Notes under the pieces: generated by a model | What the model saw: the letters and a program-made list of their open reading frames with translations, nothing else | Told to the model about the DNA's origin: nothing | Database searches by the model: none | Part shown: positions 1 through 8,266 of the stretch, piece by piece | How the letters are laid out: every line of letters begins with the position of its first letter | How positions within the stretch are numbered: position 1 is the stretch's first letter | Position numbers and translations under genes: made by a program | Source: an uncultured Phascolarctobacterium sp. | GTDB lineage: Bacteria; Bacillota; Negativicutes; Acidaminococcales; Acidaminococcaceae | DNA: 64,000 nt | Direction: 5' to 3' | Assembly: GCA_949299135.1 (NCBI GenBank) | Contig: CASFZG010000007.1 | Span: forward strand, 25,276 to 89,275

Positions 1-1
1 G

Positions 2-2035
2 CCGGAACAGCGCGAAGGCATTTTCATCCTGCCGCCGGATACTCCGATTGGCGTGGATATTAAAAAAGTGCTGGGCCTTGACGACGTTGTGCTTGACATC
101 GACTTAACCGCTAACCGCGGCGACTGCACCAACATCATCGGCCTTGCGCGTGAAGCTGCTGCCGTACTTGGCAAAGAACTGCGCCTGCCGGACATGAGCG
201 TGAAAGAAGCTGCCGGCGGCAACGCTGCCGGTATGGCTGCTATCGAAGTGCAGTGCAAGGATTTGTGCAGCCGTTTTGCCGTACGCGTACTTAAAAATAT
301 TAAAATCGGCCCTTCGCCGGAATGGATGCAGAAACACCTGCGTGCCTGCGGTATGCGCCCCATCAGCAATGTGGTTGACGTTACCAACTATGTAATGCTG
401 GAACTTGGCCAGCCGATGCATGCTTATGATTACGATAAAGTCGGCGGGCATAAACTGATTGTACGCCGCGCCGCAGAAGGCGAAAAACTGGTAACGCTGG
501 ACAGCCAGGAACGCATTTTAACGCCGGATATGATTACCATTGCCGACACGGAACATGCAGTTGGCCTCGGCGGTGTTATGGGCGGTCTGGAAACCGAAGT
601 TACCGGCGCAACCGTAAACGTAATGCTGGAAGCCGCAACCTTTAACGGTCCGTCCATCCGCCGTACCTCCAAGGCTTTGGGGCTGCGCAGCGAAGCGTCC
701 GGACGTTTTGAACGCGGCGTTGACACCATTCTGAACCACAACGCGCTGAACCGTGCCGTACATCTGCTGGAACAGATGGGTGCCTGCGAAACAGTTTGCG
801 GCATTGTTGAGGATTATCCGGAAGAAGTTAAACCGGCCGTTATCCGCGTAACGCCGAAAGCAATCAACACCCGCATCGGCGTGGAAATTGCCGCTGACGA
901 GATGGTTGACATCCTGAAAAAATTGCAGTTTGGTGTGGAATATGACGGCAATGAGCTGGTTGTTACCGCTCCGAGCTGGCGTTACGATATCAGCTGCGAC
1001 GCCGATATCAGCGAAGAAATCGCCAGAATGCACTCTTATGATAAAATCGAATCGCACAATCCGGAACTGCCGCTGGTACAGGGACGTCAGGCCGTTATCG
1101 ACGACGTGTGCGAAGAAATTGAAGATTACCTTGTGGCCGCAGGTTTGAGCGAGGTTATGACTTATAGCTTCATCAACCCCAACAATTTTGACAAAATGCT
1201 GCTGGCTGAAACCGACAGCCGCCGCGCTGCCATTGAGCTGATGAACCCGCTGAGCGACGAGTTTAAGGTAATGCGCACCAGCATGCTGCCCGGTATGCTG
1301 AACACCGCGGCGTATAACCAGGCGCGTCAGGCTGATTCCGTCAAGATTTTTGAAATCGGCAAGGTATTTTTGCCCAAAGCGCTGCCGCTGAAAGAGCTGC
1401 CGGAAGAAAAACAGGTGCTGTGCGCCGTGCTGACGGGCCGCCGCAGCGCGCTGAACTGGACGGAAAGCAAGGATGAAGTGGACTTCTACGATATGAAAGG
1501 TATTGTGGAAGGCCTTTTGGAAACCGTACAGCTGACCGGCGTTAAATTTGTGCCGGTAGCACAGCCTTACCTGCATCCGGGCAAGAGCTGCGCCATTGAA
1601 GCTGACGGCAGGGTAATCGGCTGGTTTGGTGAACTGCACCCGACTGCTGCGGAAAACTTTGATTTGAACGGCAGCGTCTGCGTGCTGGAACTGGAAGTTG
1701 CGCCACTGGTAGCAACCGCAACGCATGTGCCGCAGTTTGAACATCTGCCCAAATACCCGGCAACCTCGCGCGATATCGCCGTTGTTGTACCGCTTGAAGT
1801 GGCAACGGAAGAACTGGAAAATGTTATCCGCGCCAACGCGGGCGAGCTGCTGAAAAAAGTGCAGGTATTTGACGTTTACACCGGCAAACAGGTTGAAGCC
1901 GGCTATAAATCCATGGCCTTCAATTTAACCTTCCAGGCTGACGACCGCACTTTGACCGATGAAGAAATCGACGCCGTTATTAAAAACGTGGTTGAAAAAG
2001 TCGGCGAAGCCTACAAAGCAAAACTGAGAGATTAA
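2..2035 (+). CDS. pheT: Phenylalanyl-tRNA synthetase beta subunit (5' partial)
   Basis: Charges tRNA-Phe as part of the alpha2beta2 cytoplasmic synthetase. The reading frame is open from the left edge of the window (the first codons read PEQREGIFILPPDT), so the GTG at position 53 is internal and the true start lies outside. The visible part includes the B3/B4 tRNA-synthetase-like region (MQKHLRACGMRPISNVVDVTNY), the B5 region, a synthetase-like fold with GLRSEASGRFERG, and a C-terminal anticodon-binding FDX-ACB domain (KYPATSRDIAVVVP, then FQADDRTLTDEEI). It ends in TAA and is followed at once by a strong terminator. pheS would be expected just upstream. Identification is firm. Confidence 0.96.
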   Translation, partial: PEQREGIFILPPDTPIGVDIKKVLGLDDVVLDIDLTANRGDCTNIIGLAREAAAVLGKELRLPDMSVKEAAGGNAAGMAAIEVQCKDLCSRFAVRVLKNIKIGPSPEWMQKHLRACGMRPISNVVDVTNYVMLELGQPMHAYDYDKVGGHKLIVRRAAEGEKLVTLDSQERILTPDMITIADTEHAVGLGGVMGGLETEVTGATVNVMLEAATFNGPSIRRTSKALGLRSEASGRFERGVDTILNHNALNRAVHLLEQMGACETVCGIVEDYPEEVKPAVIRVTPKAINTRIGVEIAADEMVDILKKLQFGVEYDGNELVVTAPSWRYDISCDADISEEIARMHSYDKIESHNPELPLVQGRQAVIDDVCEEIEDYLVAAGLSEVMTYSFINPNNFDKMLLAETDSRRAAIELMNPLSDEFKVMRTSMLPGMLNTAAYNQARQADSVKIFEIGKVFLPKALPLKELPEEKQVLCAVLTGRRSALNWTESKDEVDFYDMKGIVEGLLETVQLTGVKFVPVAQPYLHPGKSCAIEADGRVIGWFGELHPTAAENFDLNGSVCVLELEVAPLVATATHVPQFEHLPKYPATSRDIAVVVPLEVATEELENVIRANAGELLKKVQVFDVYTGKQVEAGYKSMAFNLTFQADDRTLTDEEIDAVIKNVVEKVGEAYKAKLRD

Positions 2036-2045
2036 AATATTGCAT

Positions 2046-2078
2046 GCCGCCGGTTCAGCACCGGCGGTTTTGCTTTTT
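2046..2078 (+). terminator. Rho-independent terminator after pheT
   Basis: A GC-rich inverted repeat (CCGCCGGT, loop TCAGC, ACCGGCGG) is followed by TTTTGCTTTTT, ten bases after the pheT stop codon. Confidence 0.85.
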
Positions 2079-2156
2079 ATGGCGTGCCGTAAAGGTTGCC
2101 GCGGCGGCGATAACAGTTTATAATTAAAGCAAAGGATACAGAAAGAAGGTGCGTTT

Positions 2157-2411
2157 ATGAAACTTTATGTATGGCGCCATAACAAAACCTACCACAGCCA
2201 CAGCATGATACAGGAACCATGCGTGAACAGCGAGTTTTACCTTGATGCCATCGCCATTGTAGCGGCAGAAAGCCTTGATGAAGCGCTGGAGCTTCTGGCG
2301 GCGCAGCATAAGGGCTGGCGCACCGAAGACCTGCGCGAGCTGGAGCCGCAGGTGTACGAGCTTGACAAGGGGCAGGTAATTTTTACCGAGCTGCGCGGCT
2401 CAATAGCATAA
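2157..2411 (+). CDS. Small conserved-looking protein of unknown function (84 aa)
   Basis: I do not recognise a named family. The 84-residue product is acidic, with no signal peptide or membrane segment. It starts MKLYVWRHNKTYHSHSM, has a predicted helix around residues 35-48 (AESLDEALELLA) and ends in a short beta-like stretch (QVIFTEL). The start ATG follows GAAGGTGCG at a usable spacing, and the gene ends 12 bases before the CYTH protein, which has a GGAGAG ribosome site. The two are probably co-transcribed. The even spacing and codon use like its neighbours suggest it is real. Confidence 0.75.
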   Translation: MKLYVWRHNKTYHSHSMIQEPCVNSEFYLDAIAIVAAESLDEALELLAAQHKGWRTEDLRELEPQVYELDKGQVIFTELRGSIA

Positions 2412-2423
2412 AAGGAGAGAACC

Positions 2424-3056
2424 ATGTCCGCAGAAATTGAAGTGAAACTGATTATAGAAGCAGAGGCTTTGCAAAAACTGCTGGCGTCACCGCTGATTAC
2501 GGAAAAAATTGTGCAAGGCAGCGAAGCGGTGCAGCATCTGGCGACGAGCTATTACGACACGGCGGCGTACAGCCTGATGAAAAACGGCATTGCCTACCGC
2601 GTGCGCCAAAACGGCGATAAATTTGAAGCAACCATTAAAACCGAAAAAGAAGCACACGGCGCGTTCAGCAGCCGCAACGAATACAACATTGATTTGGCGG
2701 ATGCTACGCCGGTATTGCAAGGCTTTGAAGCGGTTGGCTTTAATAGGAATTTAGTAAAAATTACCGGCGGCGAACCGCTGCAAAAGCTGTTTATGGTCAG
2801 CGTGGAGCGCAAGCTGTGCCTGCTGCAAATTACAGAGGCAACAACGCTGGAACTGGCGGTGGACTGCGGGCAGATAACTTCGCCCTTCAGCACGGAGGTT
2901 TGCCCGATTAACGAAACAGAGCTGGAAATAAAAAGCGGCACCAAAGAAGATTTGCTGGCTTACGTCGATAAAATTGCCAAACTTGTGCCCATATCCGGCG
3001 AGGAGCGCAGCAAATACGAACGCGGCATGAAGCTGTGCGGCGTTAATTTAAAATGA
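2424..3056 (+). CDS. CYTH domain protein, probable inorganic triphosphatase
   Basis: CYTH proteins are metal-dependent triphosphate tunnel enzymes, mostly acting on inorganic triphosphate or nucleoside triphosphates. The N-terminal signature E-x-E-x-K is present (EIEVKL, residues 4-9). Later come the alternating charged strands expected of the tunnel: YYDTAAYSLMKNGIAYRVR, then KFEATIKTE, then LELAVDCG and ETELEIKSG. The length of 210 residues is usual for a single-domain CYTH protein without a CHAD partner. It follows the 84-aa protein by 12 bases and precedes a terminator. The exact substrate cannot be read from sequence. Confidence 0.88.
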   Translation: MSAEIEVKLIIEAEALQKLLASPLITEKIVQGSEAVQHLATSYYDTAAYSLMKNGIAYRVRQNGDKFEATIKTEKEAHGAFSSRNEYNIDLADATPVLQGFEAVGFNRNLVKITGGEPLQKLFMVSVERKLCLLQITEATTLELAVDCGQITSPFSTEVCPINETELEIKSGTKEDLLAYVDKIAKLVPISGEERSKYERGMKLCGVNLK

Positions 3057-3064
3057 GCAAAAAA

Positions 3065-3098
3065 AGAACGGTACTACCGAAATGGCAGTACCGTTTTT
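3065..3098. terminator. Bidirectional terminator between convergent CYTH gene and lrgB
   Basis: The inverted repeat ACGGTACT / AGTACCGT has a short loop, with TTTTT on the plus side and AAAAAGAA on the other, so it can serve both the plus-strand CYTH gene and the minus-strand lrgB. Confidence 0.85.
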
Positions 3099-3114
3099 GT
3101 ATTTGGTTATTAAA

Positions 3115-3834
3115 TTAAAACAGGCTGTCCAGCATTGGCAGCAGCACAGGCGCCAAAAGGGAAGTGGCAATGCCCGTCAGCCCGATGGATGCGCCGCCGA
3201 TAGCGAGCTGCAAAGCATTTTTGCTTGCGCAGACGCTGGTGCCCAAACCGTGGCTTGACGCGCCGATGGAAAGGCCGATAGCGATGTTGTTTTTTACCTT
3301 TAATGCTTCCAGCAGCTTGTGGTTAATGGTTGCGCCGAACATGCCGGTAAAAATTACGCAGGCTGCCGTTAATGCCGGTATGCCGCCTATAGCAGACGAA
3401 ATATCCATGGCAATCGGCGTGGTGACGGATTTGGGTATCATGGAAAGCAGCACCTGGTCGCTGGCGCCGAAGATTTTGCCGCAGACAAAAATGCTGACGA
3501 TGCCGGTAACGGTGGCAACAATAATGCCGCTGGCGATAACAAACAGATTATCCTTAATGATATGGCGGTTGTTGTATAACGGCAGTGCCAAAGCTACCGT
3601 GGCAGGCCCGAGCAGGAAGTTGATAAAGCCAGCGCCGTTTTCGTAATCATCGTAAGTAATGTACGGCTCCTGAAAATAAATGAACAAAATAATCATAGGG
3701 CAGGCCAGCACAAACGGCGGTACAATGTTCAGTTCAAATTTATCGACAATCAGTTCGCACAGCACGTAAACCACAACGGTCAGCGCAATGCCGAACAGCG
3801 GCGACTGGATAAAGGCTTCGGGTAACAAAGTCAT
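3115..3834 (-). CDS. lrgB: LrgB/CidB-family membrane protein
   Basis: LrgB-type proteins sit in the cytoplasmic membrane and act with LrgA in holin/antiholin-like control of murein hydrolase activity. In some bacteria they also move small metabolites such as pyruvate or glycolate. The 239-residue product is almost wholly hydrophobic with several membrane segments. It contains the family-typical stretches FINFLLGPATVALALPLY, MIPKSVTTPIAMDIS and SHGLGTSVC. The start codon overlaps the lrgA stop codon by four bases, so the two genes are translationally coupled in the usual lrgA-lrgB order. No LytSR regulator is seen nearby. Confidence 0.93.
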   Translation of the reverse strand: MTLLPEAFIQSPLFGIALTVVVYVLCELIVDKFELNIVPPFVLACPMIILFIYFQEPYITYDDYENGAGFINFLLGPATVALALPLYNNRHIIKDNLFVIASGIIVATVTGIVSIFVCGKIFGASDQVLLSMIPKSVTTPIAMDISSAIGGIPALTAACVIFTGMFGATINHKLLEALKVKNNIAIGLSIGASSHGLGTSVCASKNALQLAIGGASIGLTGIATSLLAPVLLPMLDSLF

Positions 3835-4217
3835 TTGCCCTCACCGCCTTTGCCTTTTAACATAAAGTTTAAAAACAGCGCCGTCACAACTAAAATCAGC
3901 AGGCTGCTGATAAGCACTGTGGCGATAATGGCAGTGCTTTCGGCGACGATGATATCAAGGTACAGCAATATGCTGACGCCTGCCGGTAAAAACAGCATGC
4001 CCATTTTTTCTATTAAAATATCGCATACATCCTCAACCGTGCGCGGGCGGATAATGTCCTTCAACATCAGCGCCAGCAAAAGCAGCATGGCCAAAAGCGC
4101 CGGCGGGAACTTAAAGCCGCACAGGTTAAGCACGATTGTGCTGACGCCCTGCAATAACAGCAAGACGGCCGTTCCTTTCAGAATAGATGATGGTGTCATA
4201 AAAAATTCCCCTCTCAA
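3831..4217 (-). CDS. lrgA: LrgA/CidA-family holin-like protein
   Basis: This is the small partner of LrgB, a holin-like membrane protein. At 128 residues with four predicted membrane segments it has the usual CidA/LrgA length and layout: LLLLQGVSTIVLNLCG, then FPPALLAMLLLLALML, then the conserved EKMGMLFLPAGVSILLY, then a C-terminal hydrophobic helix. I keep the first ATG (MRGEFFMTPSS), but the internal ATG of MTPSSILKG seven codons on may be the true start. A TTGACA-like -35 lies upstream inside a perfect inverted repeat. Confidence 0.9.
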   Translation of the reverse strand: MRGEFFMTPSSILKGTAVLLLLQGVSTIVLNLCGFKFPPALLAMLLLLALMLKDIIRPRTVEDVCDILIEKMGMLFLPAGVSILLYLDIIVAESTAIIATVLISSLLILVVTALFLNFMLKGKGGEGK

Positions 4218-4249
4218 AAAAATAAAGTAATGTGTATATTTTGCTTCCG

Positions 4250-4265
4250 TGACAACAATTTGTCA
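4250..4265. promoter_or_regulatory. Inverted repeat overlapping the probable lrgA -35 element
   Basis: The palindrome TGACAACAATTTGTCA lies upstream of lrgA. Read on the minus strand it overlaps TTGACA, followed 17 bases later by CAAAAT as a weak -10. It looks like an operator positioned to control lrgAB, but no regulator is identified. Confidence 0.4.
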
Positions 4266-4299
4266 AGAAAAAAAGAACAAAAAATCAATAAAATTTTGT

Positions 4300-4327
4300 T
4301 TGACTTTTTGACTTTTATTGCTATAAT
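4300..4327 (+). promoter_or_regulatory. Sigma-70-like promoter facing the plus strand, with no plus-strand gene behind it
   Basis: TTGACT and TATAAT are separated by 16 bases. The nearest downstream gene on the plus strand is clpB, more than 1.2 kb away. A transcript from here would run antisense into the 353-residue minus-strand gene. Confidence 0.4.
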
Positions 4328-4329
4328 AT

Positions 4330-4358
4330 AAAACAGGAGCAGAAAACTGCCCCTGTTA
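4330..4358 (-). terminator. Terminator for the minus-strand 353-aa gene
   Basis: Read on the minus strand, AACAGGGGCAG, loop TTTT and CTGCTCCTGTT are followed by TTATATTAT, shortly after the stop codon at 4370. Confidence 0.75.
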
Positions 4359-4369
4359 TTAAGGCGTTG

Positions 4370-5431
4370 TTACCTGAGTGCAAGGTAAATCAGCAAGAAC
4401 ATGATTACTACCAGCAGCGTAACGGCGCTCATACCGATAAATTCAAAACGGTACATGGAAACTTCTTCGTTAAGAAGATTATAGCTGCGCTGGATGACAA
4501 GCAGTTTGTTTTCGATGTTGTCCTTCCAGACGGAAGCACGCAGCAGGTCAAGGTAACGCGTGTAAATGCGCGCGTAGAAAATATCTTCCGTAACCTGCAG
4601 GGCGTTGTTGATGTTGCTGGTCAGCATGCTGACATCGGCCATCAGTTCCATCAGCCTGCCGCGGATGGCGCGGTAACTGGTCTGGCGGCTGCCGGCGCTG
4701 CCTTTTTCGGCGGCTTCCAGCTCGTCATAGGTGCGGTCGATGGCGTTGTTCAGCGCGTTGTCGTAGTAACGCAGCTCCAAAAACTGGGCGTTGGCAAATT
4801 CCAGCAAATCCGGCACGTCAAGGCTGCCGCTGGGGTCGTACACAACGGCGGAATCCCACGCCAGATAGCAGACGTCATCTGCGTAAGCAAAACGGTTGCT
4901 TAGTGTTTCCGCACGGGTTTCCTCGCTGACGGGTGTGCGGTCCTTCAGGAGCAGCGGCACAATATCCCAGTCTTCGGGCACTTTGTCCTGAAAATAATAA
5001 ACGACAAAGTCCTCGTCGAAGTCGGAAACGCGCTCGTTGCTGCACGCCGGGCGGATGGTTTCCAGAACGGCGTCGAGATAGGAGCGGATTTCATCCTCCG
5101 GCATATTCTCGCTGACGATGGACATGTCCATGTATTCGTCAAAAGTTACATCATCTTCAAAATGAATACGCAGAATAAGGCTGATAACGCCCAAATCAAA
5201 AATGCGGGCTTTAACCTCGGTAAGGTAAGTACCGTTGCCGAGCTTCATATCGTGAGAGCCGAGCTCAACCAGCACCGGCGGGTCCTTAAAAGTAATGGAC
5301 TTGGTGGATATGCGGTCGAGGCGCAGCCTGGAAGCGATTTTGTTGCGGCTGGTCCACAGGGCCTGTACCAAATCAAGGTCGATTTCATCGGCAACGTCAA
5401 ACAGACGGTATACAATCATGGATGTATTCAT
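4370..5431 (-). CDS. RMD1/DUF155-like protein with C-terminal membrane anchor (uncertain)
   Basis: The 353-residue product is mostly soluble, has a charged helical region at about 240-330, and ends in a single hydrophobic helix (VTLLVVIMFLLIYLALR). This layout (globular N-part, helical bundle, last-residue anchor) resembles RMD1/DUF155 proteins. The resemblance is architectural and I did not find a decisive motif. The start has a good ribosome site (GGAGG). It is transcribed away from clpB from a shared intergenic region and has its own terminator. Function is unknown. A soluble enzyme tethered to the inner membrane is all the sequence supports. Confidence 0.7.
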   Translation of the reverse strand: MNTSMIVYRLFDVADEIDLDLVQALWTSRNKIASRLRLDRISTKSITFKDPPVLVELGSHDMKLGNGTYLTEVKARIFDLGVISLILRIHFEDDVTFDEYMDMSIVSENMPEDEIRSYLDAVLETIRPACSNERVSDFDEDFVVYYFQDKVPEDWDIVPLLLKDRTPVSEETRAETLSNRFAYADDVCYLAWDSAVVYDPSGSLDVPDLLEFANAQFLELRYYDNALNNAIDRTYDELEAAEKGSAGSRQTSYRAIRGRLMELMADVSMLTSNINNALQVTEDIFYARIYTRYLDLLRASVWKDNIENKLLVIQRSYNLLNEEVSMYRFEFIGMSAVTLLVVIMFLLIYLALR

Positions 5432-5559
5432 AAAATATCCTCCGTGAACAAAGCATTTACTTTGATATTCTCCGCCGCGCGGCTTTTCCCTGCGTATTTA
5501 AAATAAAAATTTATGTAAAATATTTTACTGTTTTGACAGTTTTAAAGGAGGTTAGCGCT

Positions 5560-8133
5560 ATGAACGAACGCTACAGTGAAGAAGTAAAAAGCATTTTGGA
5601 AGCTGCACAGCAGCAGGCCGTTATAAATTATAATCAGGAGCTGACCTGCGCCCATATTTTACTGGCGCTGGCCGGAAGTGAAGGTTTCTTTCCGTTCCTG
5701 TTAAAAAACAGCGGCGCTGATGTGGCGGCTTTTAACGCCGAGGCCAAACGCCTTGTGCAGAAAATCCCCGCCGTTAAAGGGCAGGACCGCGCTTTGATGA
5801 TGAGCACCGGCGCAGCCCGCGTGCTGGCCATTGCCGCGCAGAACGCAGGGCAGGGCGAGGTTAACATCTGCCACTTGGTCGGCGCGCTTGCCAGCGACGG
5901 CGACAGTGATGTTATCGCGCTTTTGAAAAAATACGGCATTACCAAAAACAAAGCCGACGGCCTGTACATGGCTTATACCAACAGCGCCGAAGGCGATGAA
6001 AACAAACAGACTCTTGAAAAATACGGTCAGGATTTAACCGCCAAAGCCAAAGAAGGCAAGCTTGACCCTGTTATCGGCAGGGATGAAGAAATCCGCCGCG
6101 TTGTGGAAATCCTTTCCCGCCGCAAAAAGAACAACCCTGTTTTAATCGGCGAGCCGGGCGTCGGCAAAACCGCGATTGTTGAAGGGCTTGCCCGCCGTAT
6201 TGTGGCAGGCGACGTTCCCGAAAGCCTTAAAAACAAAACTCTGTACGCGCTTGACCTGGCGGCACTTGTTGCCGGTGCCAAATTCCGCGGCGAGTTTGAA
6301 GAACGCCTGAAAAAAGTTTTGAAGGTCGTTTCCGAATCCGGCGGACAGATTATCATGTTCATTGATGAGCTGCATACCGTTGTCGGCGCGGGCGCTGCCG
6401 AAGGCGCAATGGACGCAGGCAACATTTTAAAACCGATGCTGGCCCGCGGTGAATTGCGCTGCATCGGCGCAACTACGCTGAACGAATACCGCAAATACAT
6501 TGAAAAAGACAGCGCTCTGGAACGCCGTTTCCAGCCCGTTATGGTTAAAGAGCCGGATGTTGAGGATACTATCTCCATTCTGCGCGGCTTAAAAGAACGC
6601 TACGAAGTGCACCACGGCGTGCGTATTAAAGACGCCGCCCTTGTTGCAGCGGCTGTATTAAGCAACCGTTATATTAATGACCGCTTTTTGCCGGATAAGG
6701 CAATAGACCTTGTGGACGAAGCCGCAGCACGCCTGCGTACCGAAATCGACAGCCTGCCTGCCGAGCTTGACGAAAGCAAACGCCGCATTTTGCAGCTGGA
6801 AATTGAAGCACAGGCTTTAAGAAAAGAAAATGACGACCAGAGCAAAGACCGCCTTGCTAAAATTGAAGAAGAACTGGCGGAACTGAAAAAATCCAACGAC
6901 GAGCTTGTTAAACGCTGGGAAGCGCAGAAAGCAGCCATTAGCCGTGTGCGTGAGGTTAAAAAGGAAATTGACGCCGTTAAACACGACATGGAAACCGCAG
7001 AACGCAACTACGATTTGAACAAGCTGGCCGAACTTAAATACGGCCGCCTGCCGGAATTGCAGAAGGAACTGGCCAAACTTTCCAAAGGCGACGCCGAGGA
7101 TAAAGACGGTGTATTGCTGAAAGAAGAAGTGGACGAGGAGGACATCGCCAAAGTTGTCAGCACGTGGACTGGCATTCCGGTTGCACGCTTAAACGGCGGC
7201 GAACGCGAAAAACTCATCCATCTGGAAGAACACCTGCATCAGCGCGTTGTCGGTCAGGACGAGGCTGTTAAAGCTGTCAGCGAAGCTGTTATCCGCGCGC
7301 GCGCAGGCATTAAGGACCCGAACCGCCCGATTGGCTCGTTCATCTTCCTTGGGCCTACCGGCGTCGGCAAAACGGAGCTTGCCAAAGCGCTTGCCGAAAT
7401 TTTGTTTGACGATGAGCGCAACATGATCCGTATTGACATGAGCGAATACATGGAGAAACATACGGTTTCCCGCCTGATTGGCGCGCCTCCGGGCTATGTC
7501 GGCTACGATGAAGGCGGCCAGTTGACCGAAGCGGTACGCCGCCATCCGTACAGCGTAATTTTGCTGGACGAAATTGAAAAGGCCCATGCCGATGTATTCA
7601 ACGTATTGCTGCAGGTGCTGGACGACGGTCGTTTGACCGATGGTCAGGGACGCATTGTCGATTTTAAAAACACGCTGATTATTATGACCAGCAACCTCGG
7701 CTCGGCGGAGATTATGCAAAAGAAGGGCGAAGTAACGCGCGAAGAAGTACAGAACATGCTGATGCGTTTCTTCCGTCCGGAATTTTTGAACCGCGTTGAC
7801 GATATTGTGGTATTTAAAGCTTTGCAGGAGGAACAGATTAAGGATATTGTCAAGGAACAGATTAAGGATATTGTCAAACTCATCCTTAAAGAGCTGAGCG
7901 ACCGCCTGCAGAAACAGCTTGAAATTACGCTTACCGCCAGCGACGAAGCGGTGGCCTACCTTGCAAGCGCAGGCTTTGACCCTGCCTTTGGCGCGCGCCC
8001 GCTGAAACGCCTGATTGTACACACCGTTGAAAACATCCTCGGCAAGAAGATTGTTGCAGGCGAAATTACCGGCGGCACCAAAGTAAAAGTAGTGCTGAAA
8101 GACGGCAATATCGAAGTTGAAACCGAAAAATAA
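5560..8133 (+). CDS. clpB: ClpB disaggregase (AAA+ chaperone) with an 8-residue internal duplication
   Basis: This hexameric ATP-driven disaggregase works with DnaK to rescue aggregated proteins. I chose the ATG at 5560 ([10 protein letters not shown]) because AAAGGAGG lies just upstream; an earlier in-frame GTG lacks one. The order is an N-domain (1-145), AAA1 with GEPGVGKT near residue 201 and Walker B FIDELHT, a long coiled-coil M-domain (about 400-520), and AAA2 with GPTGVGKT and LLDEIEKAH. The C-terminal domain has [16 protein letters not shown] is present twice in tandem (residues 758-773), encoded by a 24-base repeat. I looked for and did not find a CIRCE element upstream. Confidence 0.97.
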   Translation: MNERYSEEVKSILEAAQQQAVINYNQELTCAHILLALAGSEGFFPFLLKNSGADVAAFNAEAKRLVQKIPAVKGQDRALMMSTGAARVLAIAAQNAGQGEVNICHLVGALASDGDSDVIALLKKYGITKNKADGLYMAYTNSAEGDENKQTLEKYGQDLTAKAKEGKLDPVIGRDEEIRRVVEILSRRKKNNPVLIGEPGVGKTAIVEGLARRIVAGDVPESLKNKTLYALDLAALVAGAKFRGEFEERLKKVLKVVSESGGQIIMFIDELHTVVGAGAAEGAMDAGNILKPMLARGELRCIGATTLNEYRKYIEKDSALERRFQPVMVKEPDVEDTISILRGLKERYEVHHGVRIKDAALVAAAVLSNRYINDRFLPDKAIDLVDEAAARLRTEIDSLPAELDESKRRILQLEIEAQALRKENDDQSKDRLAKIEEELAELKKSNDELVKRWEAQKAAISRVREVKKEIDAVKHDMETAERNYDLNKLAELKYGRLPELQKELAKLSKGDAEDKDGVLLKEEVDEEDIAKVVSTWTGIPVARLNGGEREKLIHLEEHLHQRVVGQDEAVKAVSEAVIRARAGIKDPNRPIGSFIFLGPTGVGKTELAKALAEILFDDERNMIRIDMSEYMEKHTVSRLIGAPPGYVGYDEGGQLTEAVRRHPYSVILLDEIEKAHADVFNVLLQVLDDGRLTDGQGRIVDFKNTLIIMTSNLGSAEIMQKKGEVTREEVQNMLMRFFRPEFLNRVDDIVVFKALQEEQIKDIVKEQIKDIVKLILKELSDRLQKQLEITLTASDEAVAYLASAGFDPAFGARPLKRLIVHTVENILGKKIVAGEITGGTKVKVVLKDGNIEVETEK
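7831..7878 (+). repeat. 24-base tandem duplication inside clpB
   Basis: Positions 7831-7854 and 7855-7878 differ only at the last base (G versus A) and both encode EQIKDIVK, keeping the frame open. It lies after AAA2, at the boundary with the C-terminal small domain. Confidence 0.95.
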
Positions 8134-8149
8134 TTTAATATGTGTTATT

Positions 8150-8175
8150 AGGGACGGAGCAATCCGTCCCTTTTT
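8150..8175 (+). terminator. Terminator after clpB
   Basis: AGGGACGGA and TCCGTCCCT flank a GCAA loop and are followed by TTTTT. It separates clpB from the type III-A operon. Confidence 0.9.
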
Positions 8176-8266
8176 GCTACTTTAATATATAATTTCTAAA
8201 ATATAAAGGATTTCTTATAAACTTGTCGAATTATTTATTATATATTTTTGTTGTACGGAGTTCATT

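Noticed and set aside
5440..5559. CIRCE or similar heat-shock operator ahead of clpB
   Set aside because: I looked for the TTAGCACTC / GAGTGCTAA pair and saw none; only a simple GTTTTGACAGTTT is present.
8150..8171. AGGGACGGA resembling the repeat tail seen after cas6
   Set aside because: It is one arm of the perfect clpB terminator hairpin; GGGACGG appears in several terminators here, which also weakens the remnant-array idea downstream of cas6.
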